NCBI GenBank assembly: GCA_905612415.1
Contig: CAJQRW010000020.1
Coordinates: forward strand, 1 to 52,145
Direction: 5' to 3'
Length of the DNA stretch: 52,145 bases
Source: an uncultured Pelagibacteraceae bacterium
GTDB lineage: Bacteria > Pseudomonadota > Alphaproteobacteria > Pelagibacterales > Pelagibacteraceae
The notes beneath the pieces were generated by a model that saw nothing but the letters and a program-made list of their open reading frames with translations, was not told the DNA's origin and made no database searches. Made by a program: the position numbers and the translations under genes. The stretch's first letter is position 1. Every line of letters starts with the position of its first letter. This document shows, in pieces, positions 21,853 to 32,575 of this stretch.

Positions 21853-21885
21853 AGTTTAAGAAAAGTACCAAGCCAACAGAACATT

Positions 21886-22518
21886 ATGGCAAACGAAAAA
21901 AAAGGGATGTTATTTGTGCTTTCATCCCCCTCAGGCGCAGGAAAAACTACTCTTACTAAAAAGCTAGCTGATCATAACAAAAACTTTGAAATTTCAATTT
22001 CATACACAACTAGAAAACCTAGACCAAATGAAATTAATGGACAAGATTATCATTTTGTTAGCAGAAAAGAATTTGAAGATTTAATAAATGAAAAAAATTT
22101 TTATGAATACGCAAATATCTTTGATAATTGCTATGGAACATTAAAAAAATCAGTATTGGATTTATTATACCATAATAAAGATGTTCTGTTTGATATTGAT
22201 TGGCAGGGAACAAAACAGTTAAAAGAAATTAAAGATTTATCTCTTGTGACAATATTTATTTTACCTCCCAATATAAAAATTTTAAAAGAAAGATTATTAA
22301 ATAGACATGCTGGCATGGAAAAGTTAATAGAAAAAAGAATGGGGAAATTTAATGAAGAAGTTTCGCATTGGAACGACTATAACTACGTTGTTGTTAATGA
22401 TAATTTAGATTCATGTTATAAAAAAATCATGAATATAATTCTTTCTGAGAAAAAAGGTCAAAAAATTAAACAAAATTATGGTGATATAAAAAAAATGATT
22501 GAAAAACTAACCAAATAA
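21886..22518 (+). CDS. gmk: Guanylate kinase
   Basis: LFVLSSPSGAGKTTL, SISYTTRKPRPNEINGQDYHFV, LFDIDWQGTKQL. Confidence 0.97.
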   Translation: MANEKKGMLFVLSSPSGAGKTTLTKKLADHNKNFEISISYTTRKPRPNEINGQDYHFVSRKEFEDLINEKNFYEYANIFDNCYGTLKKSVLDLLYHNKDVLFDIDWQGTKQLKEIKDLSLVTIFILPPNIKILKERLLNRHAGMEKLIEKRMGKFNEEVSHWNDYNYVVVNDNLDSCYKKIMNIILSEKKGQKIKQNYGDIKKMIEKLTK

Positions 22519-23319
22519 TTTTTCATACTGACAAGCGATATTGTGAAAAATTTCACTTTTTAATTCCCCTGGTCTTTGCTTTAGATTGATATTTAAATTA
22601 TCAACAATTAATTTGTCTTCTTTAAAAATTTTTTTAACACTTTTATTTATCATTTTTCTTCTATTTGAAAAAAATAATTGGGTTATTTTTTCTAAATTTT
22701 TAGGGTTTTTTAATTTAAATTTATTATTTTTAATTGGTCTAAAAGAAAGAACTGTGGAAGTAACTTTAGGTTTAGGAAAAAAGCAATTATTTGATACATC
22801 AAAATGTTTTTTTACTACTAATCTCCAGTTTGATAAAACTGCTAATCTTCCATATGCTTTAGTATTAGTTTTAGCTATAATTCTATCAGCTACTTCTTTT
22901 TGAAACATTAAAATCAAAGTATGATACCAAGGAGGCCATTTTTTAAGTAGTATTAATGTCGATAATATCTTAGTTGAAATATTATATGGTAAATTTCCAT
23001 AAACAATAATATTTTTATTTAAATTTTTTTTTTTTATAACATCCAAAACATCTTTATTTAATATTTTAATATTATCACATGTTATAAATTTTTCTTTTAA
23101 AAGTTTGTACAACTTAATATCTTTTTCAATAACGATAATATTTTTTGGACTTTTATTTACTAATAATTCTGTTAAACTTCCATATCCGGGTCCAATTTCC
23201 ATTACAGTCGAATTATTGTTTATTTCACCAATTTCAATTATTTTTTTTATTATATTGTTATCTATTAAGAAATTTTGACCAAGACTTTTTTTAGGTTTTT
23301 GTGAAAAATCAATCTTCAT
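22507..23319 (-). CDS. rsmA: 16S rRNA dimethyladenosine transferase RsmA/KsgA
   Basis: PKKSLGQNFLID, VMEIGPGYGSLTELL, GNLPYNISTKIL, FFPKPKVTSTVLSFRP. Confidence 0.97.
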   Translation of the reverse strand: MKIDFSQKPKKSLGQNFLIDNNIIKKIIEIGEINNNSTVMEIGPGYGSLTELLVNKSPKNIIVIEKDIKLYKLLKEKFITCDNIKILNKDVLDVIKKKNLNKNIIVYGNLPYNISTKILSTLILLKKWPPWYHTLILMFQKEVADRIIAKTNTKAYGRLAVLSNWRLVVKKHFDVSNNCFFPKPKVTSTVLSFRPIKNNKFKLKNPKNLEKITQLFFSNRRKMINKSVKKIFKEDKLIVDNLNINLKQRPGELKSEIFHNIACQYEKLFG

Positions 23320-24293
23320 TATTTTATATTGTTAAAGAATTTAATAGATTCGATCATGCTTGTTGAAATAGCAAGTTTTTTTCCAGCTATATCTTTTGCC
23401 ACACCATGATCTGGCGATACTCTGATAAATGGTAAACCTAATGTAATATTAATTGCTTGATAATTATACAATGCTTTAAATGGTGTTAGTACTTGATCAT
23501 GATACATTCCAATTATTACATCAAAATTACTTTTATTTTGAATCATAAAACTTGAATCAGTCGGAATAGGACCAGAGACATTAATTTTCAATTTCTTCAA
23601 TTCATTTATAGCCTTTGAAATAATTGTTGATTCTTCGGCTTTTTTTGAGTGCATGAAATTATGTGGATTTAGGCCAAGAATTCCAAATTTTGGTTTAAAT
23701 TTAAAAATTTTTTTATAGAAAATTTCTATAATTATAATTTTTTTGATAATATTATTTTTTTTAATTTTTGAACTTACTTTTTTTAGAGCTATATGAGTTG
23801 TGATTGGTGATACTGATAAATTTTTATTATAGATTAACATTACTTCATTACCTTTTCTTGCTGTTTTTGTAGAAAGAAATTCAGTGATACCTTGATGTTT
23901 TTTTTTAAAAAGAAATTCTTTTGAAACTGGACAATTGATCATACCTATTATTTTTTTTTGTAAAGCTAGTTTAATAGCAACATCGAAACATTCTAAAATA
24001 TAATTATTTGAATTACTTGATATTTTTTCAAAAGATTTTTTCTGTTTATAATCTACATTATAAACTAACAAATGGTCATTTTTTAAATTTTGTTTATTAA
24101 AAGAGTCAATATTGATTTCTTTTATTTTTATTTTGTATTTTAATTTTTTTTTTTGCTTATTTAATAGTTTAACGTTACCAATAACAAAAAATGATTTATG
24201 CTGGTATTTATTTCTAAGCAACCAACTTTTAAATATAATTTCAGACCCAATACCATTTGGTTCACCAGCAATTATTGCTATAGGCTTACTCAT
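23319..24293 (-). CDS. pdxA: 4-hydroxythreonine-4-phosphate dehydrogenase
   Basis: AIIAGEPNGIGSEI, NCPVSKE, GLNPHN, IGMYHDQVLTPFKAL, RVSPDHGVAKDIAGK. Confidence 0.96.
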   Translation of the reverse strand: MSKPIAIIAGEPNGIGSEIIFKSWLLRNKYQHKSFFVIGNVKLLNKQKKKLKYKIKIKEINIDSFNKQNLKNDHLLVYNVDYKQKKSFEKISSNSNNYILECFDVAIKLALQKKIIGMINCPVSKEFLFKKKHQGITEFLSTKTARKGNEVMLIYNKNLSVSPITTHIALKKVSSKIKKNNIIKKIIIIEIFYKKIFKFKPKFGILGLNPHNFMHSKKAEESTIISKAINELKKLKINVSGPIPTDSSFMIQNKSNFDVIIGMYHDQVLTPFKALYNYQAINITLGLPFIRVSPDHGVAKDIAGKKLAISTSMIESIKFFNNIK

Positions 24294-25398
24294 TAAAAAA
24301 ATTTACTCCAACAGATCTTTTTAAATTATCATAGTGCGTCATAGAATACATATCCAATATTTTATTTTTTTCTAAACTTACAAGTTGGTTTTTTAATTCT
24401 TCCAAATCAATTTTTTGTTTGTTTATTCTTTTGTTTCTAACAGTGAAAAATAAAATACCATCTTTTAATACAATTGGTTTAGAAATTTCACCGATTGGAG
24501 TGCTTTCTATTATAGGCATAAAATTTTTTGAAATTTGATTTTTGTTTAACCATCCTAGATCTCCACCTTTGGTTCCTGTTTGAGATATACTGAATTCTAT
24601 GGCAGCGTTTTTAAAACCATCAGTTTTAATTTTTTCTATAAGCTCATCAACTTGAGATTGCACATTCTCTTTACTTTCCGGTTTCAATAAAATTTCAGAA
24701 ATTAAGAATTCTTCTATATTTTGATTTTGATCTATCTTTTTTGTTTTTAATTGTTCATCGATCTCTTCAAAATTTATAGATAATTTATCTCTATATAAAT
24801 GGAATATTAAACTATTCCATAATAATTTAGTTTTTACTTCATTTTCTATTATACCGAAATCAAAGTCTTGAGATTCACATATTTTTTTTAATGTTTCCAA
24901 ATCAACGCCTAGGTTATTTGCTTTTCTGGTTAGTTCATTCATTAAGTCTTGATCATTAATTGTTAAAAAATTATTTTTTTCTATTTCAATGTCTTTAATA
25001 TTTCTTGTTACAAGTGATTTTATTGCCGTACGCTGAAGTGAATTTTGTTGTTCAGCTGTATACGTGATATTATTAACTATTAATATCATTTTTACTTCAT
25101 TCATAATATCAGATTTTGTAATAGCTCTACTTCCTACAGTTGCATATAAACCATCTTTTATTTCTGTTTTTTTCGGTTTTATTTTTTTCGGTAATTCTTT
25201 TTTACTTTTTTCTATTGGTTCTACTTCATTACTTTTTATTTCATTATTTTTTTTAGATATTTGATTTTTTTTTATATTATTTTGATGATTTGGATTATAA
25301 AAAAAAATAGTATAAAAAAAGAGTAACAAAGTCAGTGCAATGCTTAAAATTAGTACTAACTTTAAAGAAGAAGTAATTATTTTTTTTATTTTTTTCAC
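24286..25398 (-). CDS. surA: SurA-like periplasmic peptidyl-prolyl isomerase
   Basis: N-terminal TM/signal; ATVGSRAITKSDI; parvulin-like FSISQTGTKGGDLGWLNKNQISKNF; between lptD and pdxA. Confidence 0.85.
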   Translation of the reverse strand: MKKIKKIITSSLKLVLILSIALTLLLFFYTIFFYNPNHQNNIKKNQISKKNNEIKSNEVEPIEKSKKELPKKIKPKKTEIKDGLYATVGSRAITKSDIMNEVKMILIVNNITYTAEQQNSLQRTAIKSLVTRNIKDIEIEKNNFLTINDQDLMNELTRKANNLGVDLETLKKICESQDFDFGIIENEVKTKLLWNSLIFHLYRDKLSINFEEIDEQLKTKKIDQNQNIEEFLISEILLKPESKENVQSQVDELIEKIKTDGFKNAAIEFSISQTGTKGGDLGWLNKNQISKNFMPIIESTPIGEISKPIVLKDGILFFTVRNKRINKQKIDLEELKNQLVSLEKNKILDMYSMTHYDNLKRSVGVNFFNE

Positions 25399-27833
25399 GG
25401 TGTTTGAATAGGCCCGTTTACTGCTCCAAACGGAACAAACCTTACTGTGAACATTAAAGTATCATTTTTATCTAATTCACTATCATTATAAAATTCTCTT
25501 CTATAAACCAATCCAGCCGTGAGACAGTCAAGTTCGTATTGATATTTCCAATCATAATATTCTGTACTATCAGTTTTAAAGTTCTTTTTTGTACTAAAAT
25601 TGAACTTGTTATTATCATTGTAATTTAATGTAATTCCCGGGCTGACATAATGTTCTGTTCCTCTATGTTTGTTTTGTTCCAAGTAGTCTAAATTAAATGC
25701 GAGTGGTCCAAAATCTAATATTGTTGATATTTCGTTATTAACAAGATCGTTTAAATTTTGATCTAATGCAAATTTATAACTAATCGTGCTAATTTCTGAA
25801 AAATTATAACCAATTTCACCTACTACATCAGATGTTTTATCATTTAATGAGCTTCCTACAGGTAAATCGGTATTTTCTTTTAGACTAAAAACTTGCCCTA
25901 AAGACATAGAAAATTTTTGCATCTCTTTATTGTCTGTAGTTTTTTTATTAGTTTTAAAATCAAAACCTAATATTGCACTTAAACCATTTTCTATTTCACT
26001 CGTTTTATTAAGTGAATATAAATTATTATAGTTAAAACTTCCATCAGAAGAGCCTAAATCTCTCATATGTCCTGGCGCATACCTAACCATATATTTAGGT
26101 GAAAAAATATTAGAATAGTTAATCCCATCTTTTTTTAATGGAAGTGTAGATTTAAATGCAATTACACTTTGAAATTCGTTAATAGTACTATCATTTTTAT
26201 AATCATCAGTATTTTTAGCTTTATAATTTCTATTTCTAATTGCACCTTCTATAGAATTAACAAACCCTTTTTTAGTAATATTATTTAAAGGTGACCAAGT
26301 TAGATCGTTTACTAAAAAAGTTTTCTTTTTATAAACATTATTGGATTTATCAAATTTATTTTGATACGCATTTGTTACAAAGTTTATTGTACCAAATTTT
26401 TCTGTAAGATAAGTTTTTTCAAATAAAAAATTAGGCAACATATATTCGTATTTTTCACTATCAGATTTTCTTAAATCTTCATAAACAGTTACATCTAGAC
26501 TAAAAAGAGTATCATCTTTATTTAAAGTGTATTTCAATTTATTTTGAAGATTTGTATTTTCAGAAGAAACTAAGCTAGAATCTAAACCATATTGTCTAAA
26601 ATACGTATTGTTAGAGGTTTGCTGAATTTTTAAATCTAAAATTCCCTGGTAACTTTCATAATTATTAAAATTTAAATTTAGATCAGCAAAAATATGACTT
26701 TTAGAACCAGCAGTCTTAATTGAGGTAGTATTTTTATAACCTTCTGTATAACTTGAATCTATAATTAAAGATCCATTTTCGTATGATTGTCTATATTCGT
26801 TTAAATATAAAATATGTTCTTTTTCTATAAATTTTGGAGAAAATGTCATATCTTTATCATGACTAATTGCCCAATAATAAGGAGTGGTTAAACCAATACC
26901 TAGATTAGAATTACTCGTGTAAGTAGGAAAAAGTAAGCCAGATTGCCTTTTAACACTTGGATCTGGATGAAAAAATCTTGGAAAATAAAATACAGGAACA
27001 TCATATATTTTCAAAGTTGCATGTTCATAGTAAATATTTTTTTTAATTTTGTCGTAAGTAATTTTTTTTGCTTTGATTGTCCAGGGAGGACATTTATTGT
27101 CTTCTCTTTTTTGGCATATAGTAAATATGCCTTTTGATAATTCAGATTTATTTTTAGTAATCAGGGCAGAATTTGCTGCAAAACGTGGGTCATTTTTTTC
27201 TTTCAGTCCAAAACTTGCTTCATCTAGCACAATACTAACATCAGACCCAATCATTTCTCTTTTTAGAGTATCAACATAGATTTCTTTAAAAAAATATTTA
27301 TTTTTTTGTACGTCTATTATTTTAATTTGACCTATAGAAGAAAACAAATTATTTAAAGAATCATATTGAAACATGGATGCACTAATAGTATTACCATCAA
27401 GATCAGTTACTATAGTGTTTTGATCTGAACGTAATAATTTTCTACCAACATCATATGAAATGTTTTTGGCATTAATAGTATACCCAGCCTCTAAAGATAA
27501 CTTCGAATTATCATATGTTATAATTTTTTCTTTGAGTTTGTCGTATGTAGCTTTTTCTGTTATTAATATATTGCCTGCATTATCGTTAATTTTAACATCC
27601 CCTTCAGCCAATAAAAATTCTTCTGATTTTTTATAAGTTATTTTATTTGCATTTATAATTTTTCCTTCATTATCCTTTGCAACTACCGAACCAATACCTA
27701 CTATTATTTTATTTTCTTTATCAATAATAATTTCTTTTGCCTCAATACTAAAATCGTCAGCATTAAGATTGGCATTAAACAAACAGCTTAATAAAAATAT
27801 AATTAAAATGTATTTTTTATTTTTGATTGGCAT
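25395..27833 (-). CDS. lptD: LPS-assembly protein LptD
   Basis: 812 aa; N-terminal OstA-type repeats (ANKITYKKSEEFLLAEGDVKI); PVFYFPRFFHPDPSVKRQSGLLFPTY; beta-barrel C-terminus; neighbours lptG/lptF/surA. Confidence 0.93.
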   Translation of the reverse strand: MPIKNKKYILIIFLLSCLFNANLNADDFSIEAKEIIIDKENKIIVGIGSVVAKDNEGKIINANKITYKKSEEFLLAEGDVKINDNAGNILITEKATYDKLKEKIITYDNSKLSLEAGYTINAKNISYDVGRKLLRSDQNTIVTDLDGNTISASMFQYDSLNNLFSSIGQIKIIDVQKNKYFFKEIYVDTLKREMIGSDVSIVLDEASFGLKEKNDPRFAANSALITKNKSELSKGIFTICQKREDNKCPPWTIKAKKITYDKIKKNIYYEHATLKIYDVPVFYFPRFFHPDPSVKRQSGLLFPTYTSNSNLGIGLTTPYYWAISHDKDMTFSPKFIEKEHILYLNEYRQSYENGSLIIDSSYTEGYKNTTSIKTAGSKSHIFADLNLNFNNYESYQGILDLKIQQTSNNTYFRQYGLDSSLVSSENTNLQNKLKYTLNKDDTLFSLDVTVYEDLRKSDSEKYEYMLPNFLFEKTYLTEKFGTINFVTNAYQNKFDKSNNVYKKKTFLVNDLTWSPLNNITKKGFVNSIEGAIRNRNYKAKNTDDYKNDSTINEFQSVIAFKSTLPLKKDGINYSNIFSPKYMVRYAPGHMRDLGSSDGSFNYNNLYSLNKTSEIENGLSAILGFDFKTNKKTTDNKEMQKFSMSLGQVFSLKENTDLPVGSSLNDKTSDVVGEIGYNFSEISTISYKFALDQNLNDLVNNEISTILDFGPLAFNLDYLEQNKHRGTEHYVSPGITLNYNDNNKFNFSTKKNFKTDSTEYYDWKYQYELDCLTAGLVYRREFYNDSELDKNDTLMFTVRFVPFGAVNGPIQTP

Positions 27834-28902
27834 GTATTAATCCTATTGAGCTTAAAATAAGAATGATTATTATGGGCATCCATACAGACATTTCTAAAGG
27901 CAATTTTTCTGTTTTACCTAACGCAGCAGAAAAATCATTAAAGAAAAAAATTAATATACTTAAAGATATTGAAATAAATACGTAATGCCAGTTACCATCT
28001 CTTCGATTAGACGCTAATGTAAAGACCGAACTTAACAAAACCATACTTAATAAATAAAATGGAAAAGCATATGATTTATGCAGTTTTACTTCCATATCTT
28101 TTGTTGAATAACCTCTCTCTTCAAGTAATTTTATCTCATTTTTAATGTTCCAAAAAGATATAGTGTCTAAATTTGAATATAGTCTTTTAATTTTTTGTAA
28201 GTCATAAATACTGTTGTATGTAATTTCTTTTATATATTTTGATTTAGCATTTCCATCAACCATTGTTACACTTTTTAATAACCACTCTTTTGTACTTATG
28301 TTAGCTGATAGAGCCTCCAACCTTCTTACAAAATTATAATTTATATCAAACTCATAGATAGAAACGTCAATTAGATTGTTATCTGATAAATGAGTAGCTC
28401 TTATTAAACTATTTCTGGTTAAATTTTTTTCTTTTATCCAAATACCATTCTCTGTAATTGCTGCTAAATATCCTTGATCTGTTTCATAACTCCCTTTAAT
28501 AGATTCATATTTTTGAACAAGTCCCGCAGCAAGAGGACTTATTGCGGTCACAAAAAGAATACCTAAAACAATTGTCAAAGAAGATGGTATCAAAATTACA
28601 GATAAATTAGATACCCCGGAAATATTTATAGCTGTAAGTTCGTCTGTTTTTTTAATTTTCAAAAAAAACCAAATACAAGATATTAGAATGACAAAGGGAA
28701 AGAAATGATTTAACAAACTTGGAACATATAAAAAGGTTAATACTAAAGGAAGTCTAAAGCCTACATCCAGATCTTTAAAAAAATTAATTTCTTCAAATAG
28801 ATTCATTATGCAGCCTAAGAAAAAAAATACCAAGTTGGTATTAAACACAATTTTAATAAACTCTATGCCAAGGTATTTATTTATTAATAAAGATTTAGTC
28901 AT
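27817..28902 (-). CDS. lptG: LPS export permease LptG
   Basis: YjgP/YjgQ family topology; follows lptF; FPFVILISCIWFFLKIKKTDELTAINISG. Confidence 0.88.
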   Translation of the reverse strand: MTKSLLINKYLGIEFIKIVFNTNLVFFFLGCIMNLFEEINFFKDLDVGFRLPLVLTFLYVPSLLNHFFPFVILISCIWFFLKIKKTDELTAINISGVSNLSVILIPSSLTIVLGILFVTAISPLAAGLVQKYESIKGSYETDQGYLAAITENGIWIKEKNLTRNSLIRATHLSDNNLIDVSIYEFDINYNFVRRLEALSANISTKEWLLKSVTMVDGNAKSKYIKEITYNSIYDLQKIKRLYSNLDTISFWNIKNEIKLLEERGYSTKDMEVKLHKSYAFPFYLLSMVLLSSVFTLASNRRDGNWHYVFISISLSILIFFFNDFSAALGKTEKLPLEMSVWMPIIIILILSSIGLIHANQK

Positions 28903-28907
28903 GTATT

Positions 28908-30053
28908 TTAAAATAAATTTTCATATTTAAATTTTTTTAACAAAGTAAAATAAAACAAAGGTATAGTAGCTATTGGTATTAAATAATACACAGCCGAATG
29001 ACTCCATGAATTTCCAGAGTATCTAACTGTTATTTCAGCAATTGTTAATATTACAAAAGATATAAAAAAATAAATATATTTATTATAAATGTAAGTTTTT
29101 TTATCTCTACGTGAAGAAAGTAAAAAACTACATACTAAAGCTATAACAGGTATAAAAAAAGGCATTCCAAATCTTTTATTAAGTTCAATCCTTATATCCA
29201 TTTTACCTCTTTTAGTTTTATTACAATTGTGAGTTACTTTAAATCTGGTTTTATGAGGATTAAGGTTTCCCCTAAAACATCGAATCATATCTAATGTTTT
29301 AGTTTCTTGTATTTTAGGTTTATTTATACTTTTTGTAGAAATGCCTTTTATGTTTAAAGTAGTTTTTTCAAATTTAACCACATCAATTTTATTTGCATAA
29401 TCTTTTTTATGAATAAAACCATTTAGTAAAATTAATTTTGTTTCATCCTTGCTCACATATCCAGATTTAGCAAAAATGGTAGAAGATTTTGATCCCGCAG
29501 AAGTAATAACTGAACTTTCATCTCTAATTAACAAGTCGCTATAACTTTTGTCATTGTTTTTTTTACTGATAAACACTGTTAATCCTTCAACCGCATCGTT
29601 AAATTTCTTTTCTTTAAACATTGATGAAACAAATTCGAATTCAGAATTTTTTAAAACTGTTCTCGACAAGTGTAGTAATTTTGGATTAATAATTGTTGTT
29701 AATGTTAATTGAAGAAACATTATTATTAGAGATATACGAATTAGGTAGTTGACTATATATATTTTATTCAAACCCGAAGACCAAAGTATTATTAATTCGT
29801 TGTCTTTTTCTAGTTTTAGAATTGTAAAGACACAAGCTAATAAAAAACAAAAAGGAATAAGTTTGGTTAAAATTTTTGATAGAGTTAACAATGAGTATAG
29901 AAAATATATAGAGAAGGCGTGACCATCTTCTGTGACTAAATCTAGATAATTTACAGCTTGAACGGTCCAAACTATTGAAGATAATGCAAGTAGTGCGGTA
30001 ATAAAGTAGACTGAAAACTCATAAAATATGTATTTGTAAATTGTATTTTTCAT
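28908..30053 (-). CDS. lptF: LPS export permease LptF
   Basis: YjgP/YjgQ family; TKLIPFCFLLACVFTILKLEKDNELIILWSSGLN; ELNKRFGMPFFIPVIALVCSFLL. Confidence 0.88.
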   Translation of the reverse strand: MKNTIYKYIFYEFSVYFITALLALSSIVWTVQAVNYLDLVTEDGHAFSIYFLYSLLTLSKILTKLIPFCFLLACVFTILKLEKDNELIILWSSGLNKIYIVNYLIRISLIIMFLQLTLTTIINPKLLHLSRTVLKNSEFEFVSSMFKEKKFNDAVEGLTVFISKKNNDKSYSDLLIRDESSVITSAGSKSSTIFAKSGYVSKDETKLILLNGFIHKKDYANKIDVVKFEKTTLNIKGISTKSINKPKIQETKTLDMIRCFRGNLNPHKTRFKVTHNCNKTKRGKMDIRIELNKRFGMPFFIPVIALVCSFLLSSRRDKKTYIYNKYIYFFISFVILTIAEITVRYSGNSWSHSAVYYLIPIATIPLFYFTLLKKFKYENLF

Positions 30054-30126
30054 TATAAATGTTGTAATATATACTTAATAAATCAACTTTAGTTAGAATT
30101 CAATTTATACGTTAAAGAGAGGCATA

Positions 30127-31605
30127 ATGGCAAGTATAACAGGCAGTTTGAGTCCAGATAGCGATGCTCTAGCTATATTCGTTAATGAAAAACATCAATA
30201 TAGAGATAAAAAAGGTCTTTTATCAAAAGAATTAATTAAAAAAATAAATTCTTTTATTAAAACTCTAAAAATTAAAAAAAAAAATGAAGAAATAGTTTCT
30301 TTTGATATTTCCGATACACAAAAATGTTTTATTGTTAAAATTAAGAATAAACATGAAAGTTTTTATCCAGAAGAAATTGGTGGACGTTTTTTTTCACATT
30401 TAAAAAAAATAAAAGATTTAAATAAAATTGACTTATATATAGACAGTTTAGACTTTGATAATCAAAGCTTAGTAAGTTTTTTTTCAGAGTTTTGCTTAGG
30501 TTTTAACTTGAAAAGCTACACATTTTATAAATATAAAACTACAAACAAAGAAAAAAGTAATAAAAAAATTATTTTTAAAATTATAACGCACCATAAAGCT
30601 AATTTACAAAAAAAATATAAATATTATGATGCCATAAAAGAAGGAGTATTTTTAAGCAGAGATTTAGTTTCTGAACCACCTAATATATTAAATCCCAAAA
30701 AATACACTGAAGAAATAAAAAAACTTTCTAAACTTGGATTGAAGGTAGAAATTTTTAATGAGAAAAAATTGAAAAAATTAGGTATGAACGCTTTGTTGGG
30801 AGTTGGTCAAGGAAGTGAAAATGAAACTTTTTTAGTAGTTATAAAATGGAATGGAGCAAGTAGTAAATTTGGTAAACCATTAGCTTTTGTAGGTAAAGGT
30901 GTTTGTTTTGATACAGGTGGAATTTCATTAAAACCTGCAAGGTTTATGGAGGAGATGAAATATGATATGGGTGGATCAGCTGTAGTAGTTGGTCTAATGA
31001 AAAGTCTTGCGCTTCGGAAAGCAAATGTTAATGCTATTGGTGTAGTAGGTCTGGTAGAAAATATGCCAGATGGAAATGCTCAGAGACCTGGTGATATAGT
31101 AAAATCTTATTCAGGAAAAACAATAGAAGTACTTAATACTGATGCAGAAGGTAGACTTGTTTTAGCTGACGCTCTTACTTATACTGAAGAAAAGTTTAAA
31201 CCTAAATTTATTATTGATTTGGCAACGTTAACAGGGGCTATCATAATGGCTTTAGGAGAGGAATATGCAGGATTATTTTCTAACAATGATGATTTAGCAA
31301 ACAAAATTTTTAAATCAAGTAAAAATGTTAATGAAAAGGTTTGGAGATTACCACTCCATAGAAATTATGATAAATTAATAAACTCTTCTATAGCAGACGT
31401 TCAAAATATAAATTACGCAGGAGGGGCGGGATCAATTACTGCAGCTCAGTTTTTGCAAAGATTTATTATAAACAAAACTCCTTGGGCACATTTAGATATT
31501 GCTGGAATGGCTTTTTCAAAAAAAGCAGCCAATTTAAATTCTGGAGGCGCAACAGGTTTTGGAGTAAGATTATTAAATAATTTAATTAAAGAATACTATG
31601 AGTAA
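30127..31605 (+). CDS. pepA: Leucyl aminopeptidase (M17)
   Basis: VGKGVCFDTGGISLKPARFMEEMKYDMGGSA, NTDAEGRLVLADALTY. Confidence 0.97.
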   Translation: MASITGSLSPDSDALAIFVNEKHQYRDKKGLLSKELIKKINSFIKTLKIKKKNEEIVSFDISDTQKCFIVKIKNKHESFYPEEIGGRFFSHLKKIKDLNKIDLYIDSLDFDNQSLVSFFSEFCLGFNLKSYTFYKYKTTNKEKSNKKIIFKIITHHKANLQKKYKYYDAIKEGVFLSRDLVSEPPNILNPKKYTEEIKKLSKLGLKVEIFNEKKLKKLGMNALLGVGQGSENETFLVVIKWNGASSKFGKPLAFVGKGVCFDTGGISLKPARFMEEMKYDMGGSAVVVGLMKSLALRKANVNAIGVVGLVENMPDGNAQRPGDIVKSYSGKTIEVLNTDAEGRLVLADALTYTEEKFKPKFIIDLATLTGAIIMALGEEYAGLFSNNDDLANKIFKSSKNVNEKVWRLPLHRNYDKLINSSIADVQNINYAGGAGSITAAQFLQRFIINKTPWAHLDIAGMAFSKKAANLNSGGATGFGVRLLNNLIKEYYE

Positions 31606-31608
31606 GTC

Positions 31609-32010
31609 ATGATTGAAAAAACTTTATCTATTATTAAACCAGACGCTGTTGAAAGAAATCTAGAGGATAAAATAAAATCTTTTTTTGAAGAAAATAATTT
31701 AAAAATTTCAAATATTAAAAAAGTTAAAATTTCCAAAGAAGAGGCTTTTGAGTTTTATAAGGTTCACCAAACTAAGCCATTTTATAATGATTTATGCAAT
31801 TATTTGTCATCAGGTCCAATTGTAGTGATGGTGTTAGAAGGTGAGAACGCTGTATTGAAGAATAGAGAGCTAATGGGAGCAACCGATCCAAAAAATGCAG
31901 CAGAAGGCACTCTTAGAAAAAAATACGGACTATCAATTGATAAAAATTCAGTTCATGGATCAGATAGTATTGATAATGGAAAAACTGAAATAAATTTCTT
32001 TTTTAAATAA
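31609..32010 (+). CDS. ndk: Nucleoside diphosphate kinase
   Basis: EKTLSIIKPDAVERNL, LMGATDPKNAAEGTLRKKYG, NSVHGSDS. Confidence 0.97.
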   Translation: MIEKTLSIIKPDAVERNLEDKIKSFFEENNLKISNIKKVKISKEEAFEFYKVHQTKPFYNDLCNYLSSGPIVVMVLEGENAVLKNRELMGATDPKNAAEGTLRKKYGLSIDKNSVHGSDSIDNGKTEINFFFK

Positions 32011-32014
32011 AATA

Positions 32015-32575
32015 TTAAAATAAAGATATAATAGCTTCAGCGTAGGCCTTATGCTCCAAAATTAAAATTTTTTTTTTAAGAGATTTCACTGTTTCATTAT
32101 CTTTAATTAAAATTTTTTTTTGTAAAATAATTTTTCCAGAATCTAATCGTGGAGAGACGAAATGAATTGTGCAGCCAGAGTATTTTTCTTTACTTTTTAA
32201 AACTCTTCTATGTGTATCTAGACCTCTAAATTTTGGTAAAAGGGATGGATGTATATTTATTATTTTATATGAAAAATTTTTAATAAAATTAGTAGATAGA
32301 ACTTTCATAAATCCAGCTAAACAAACTAGTTTTATTTGTTTTTTTTTAAGCTCAGACAAAGCTTTACTTTCAAATTCATTTTTACTTTTAAATTCAATAA
32401 ATTTTGTATTTATTCCATATTTTTTAGCAATTTTTAAACCTCCAGAGTTCAAGTTATTAGAAATTACTAATTCAATTTTTATTGGAAAGGTATATAAATT
32501 AGATTTTTGGATTAAAGCCTTTAAATTTGAACCTTTTCCAGAAACAAAAACACACGTTCTTACTTTGCCTACCAT
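32015..32575 (-). CDS. purN: Phosphoribosylglycinamide formyltransferase
   Basis: VFVSGKGSNLKALI, CLAGFMKVLS, NIHPSLLPKFRGLDTHRRVL. Confidence 0.95.
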   Translation of the reverse strand: MVGKVRTCVFVSGKGSNLKALIQKSNLYTFPIKIELVISNNLNSGGLKIAKKYGINTKFIEFKSKNEFESKALSELKKKQIKLVCLAGFMKVLSTNFIKNFSYKIINIHPSLLPKFRGLDTHRRVLKSKEKYSGCTIHFVSPRLDSGKIILQKKILIKDNETVKSLKKKILILEHKAYAEAIISLF

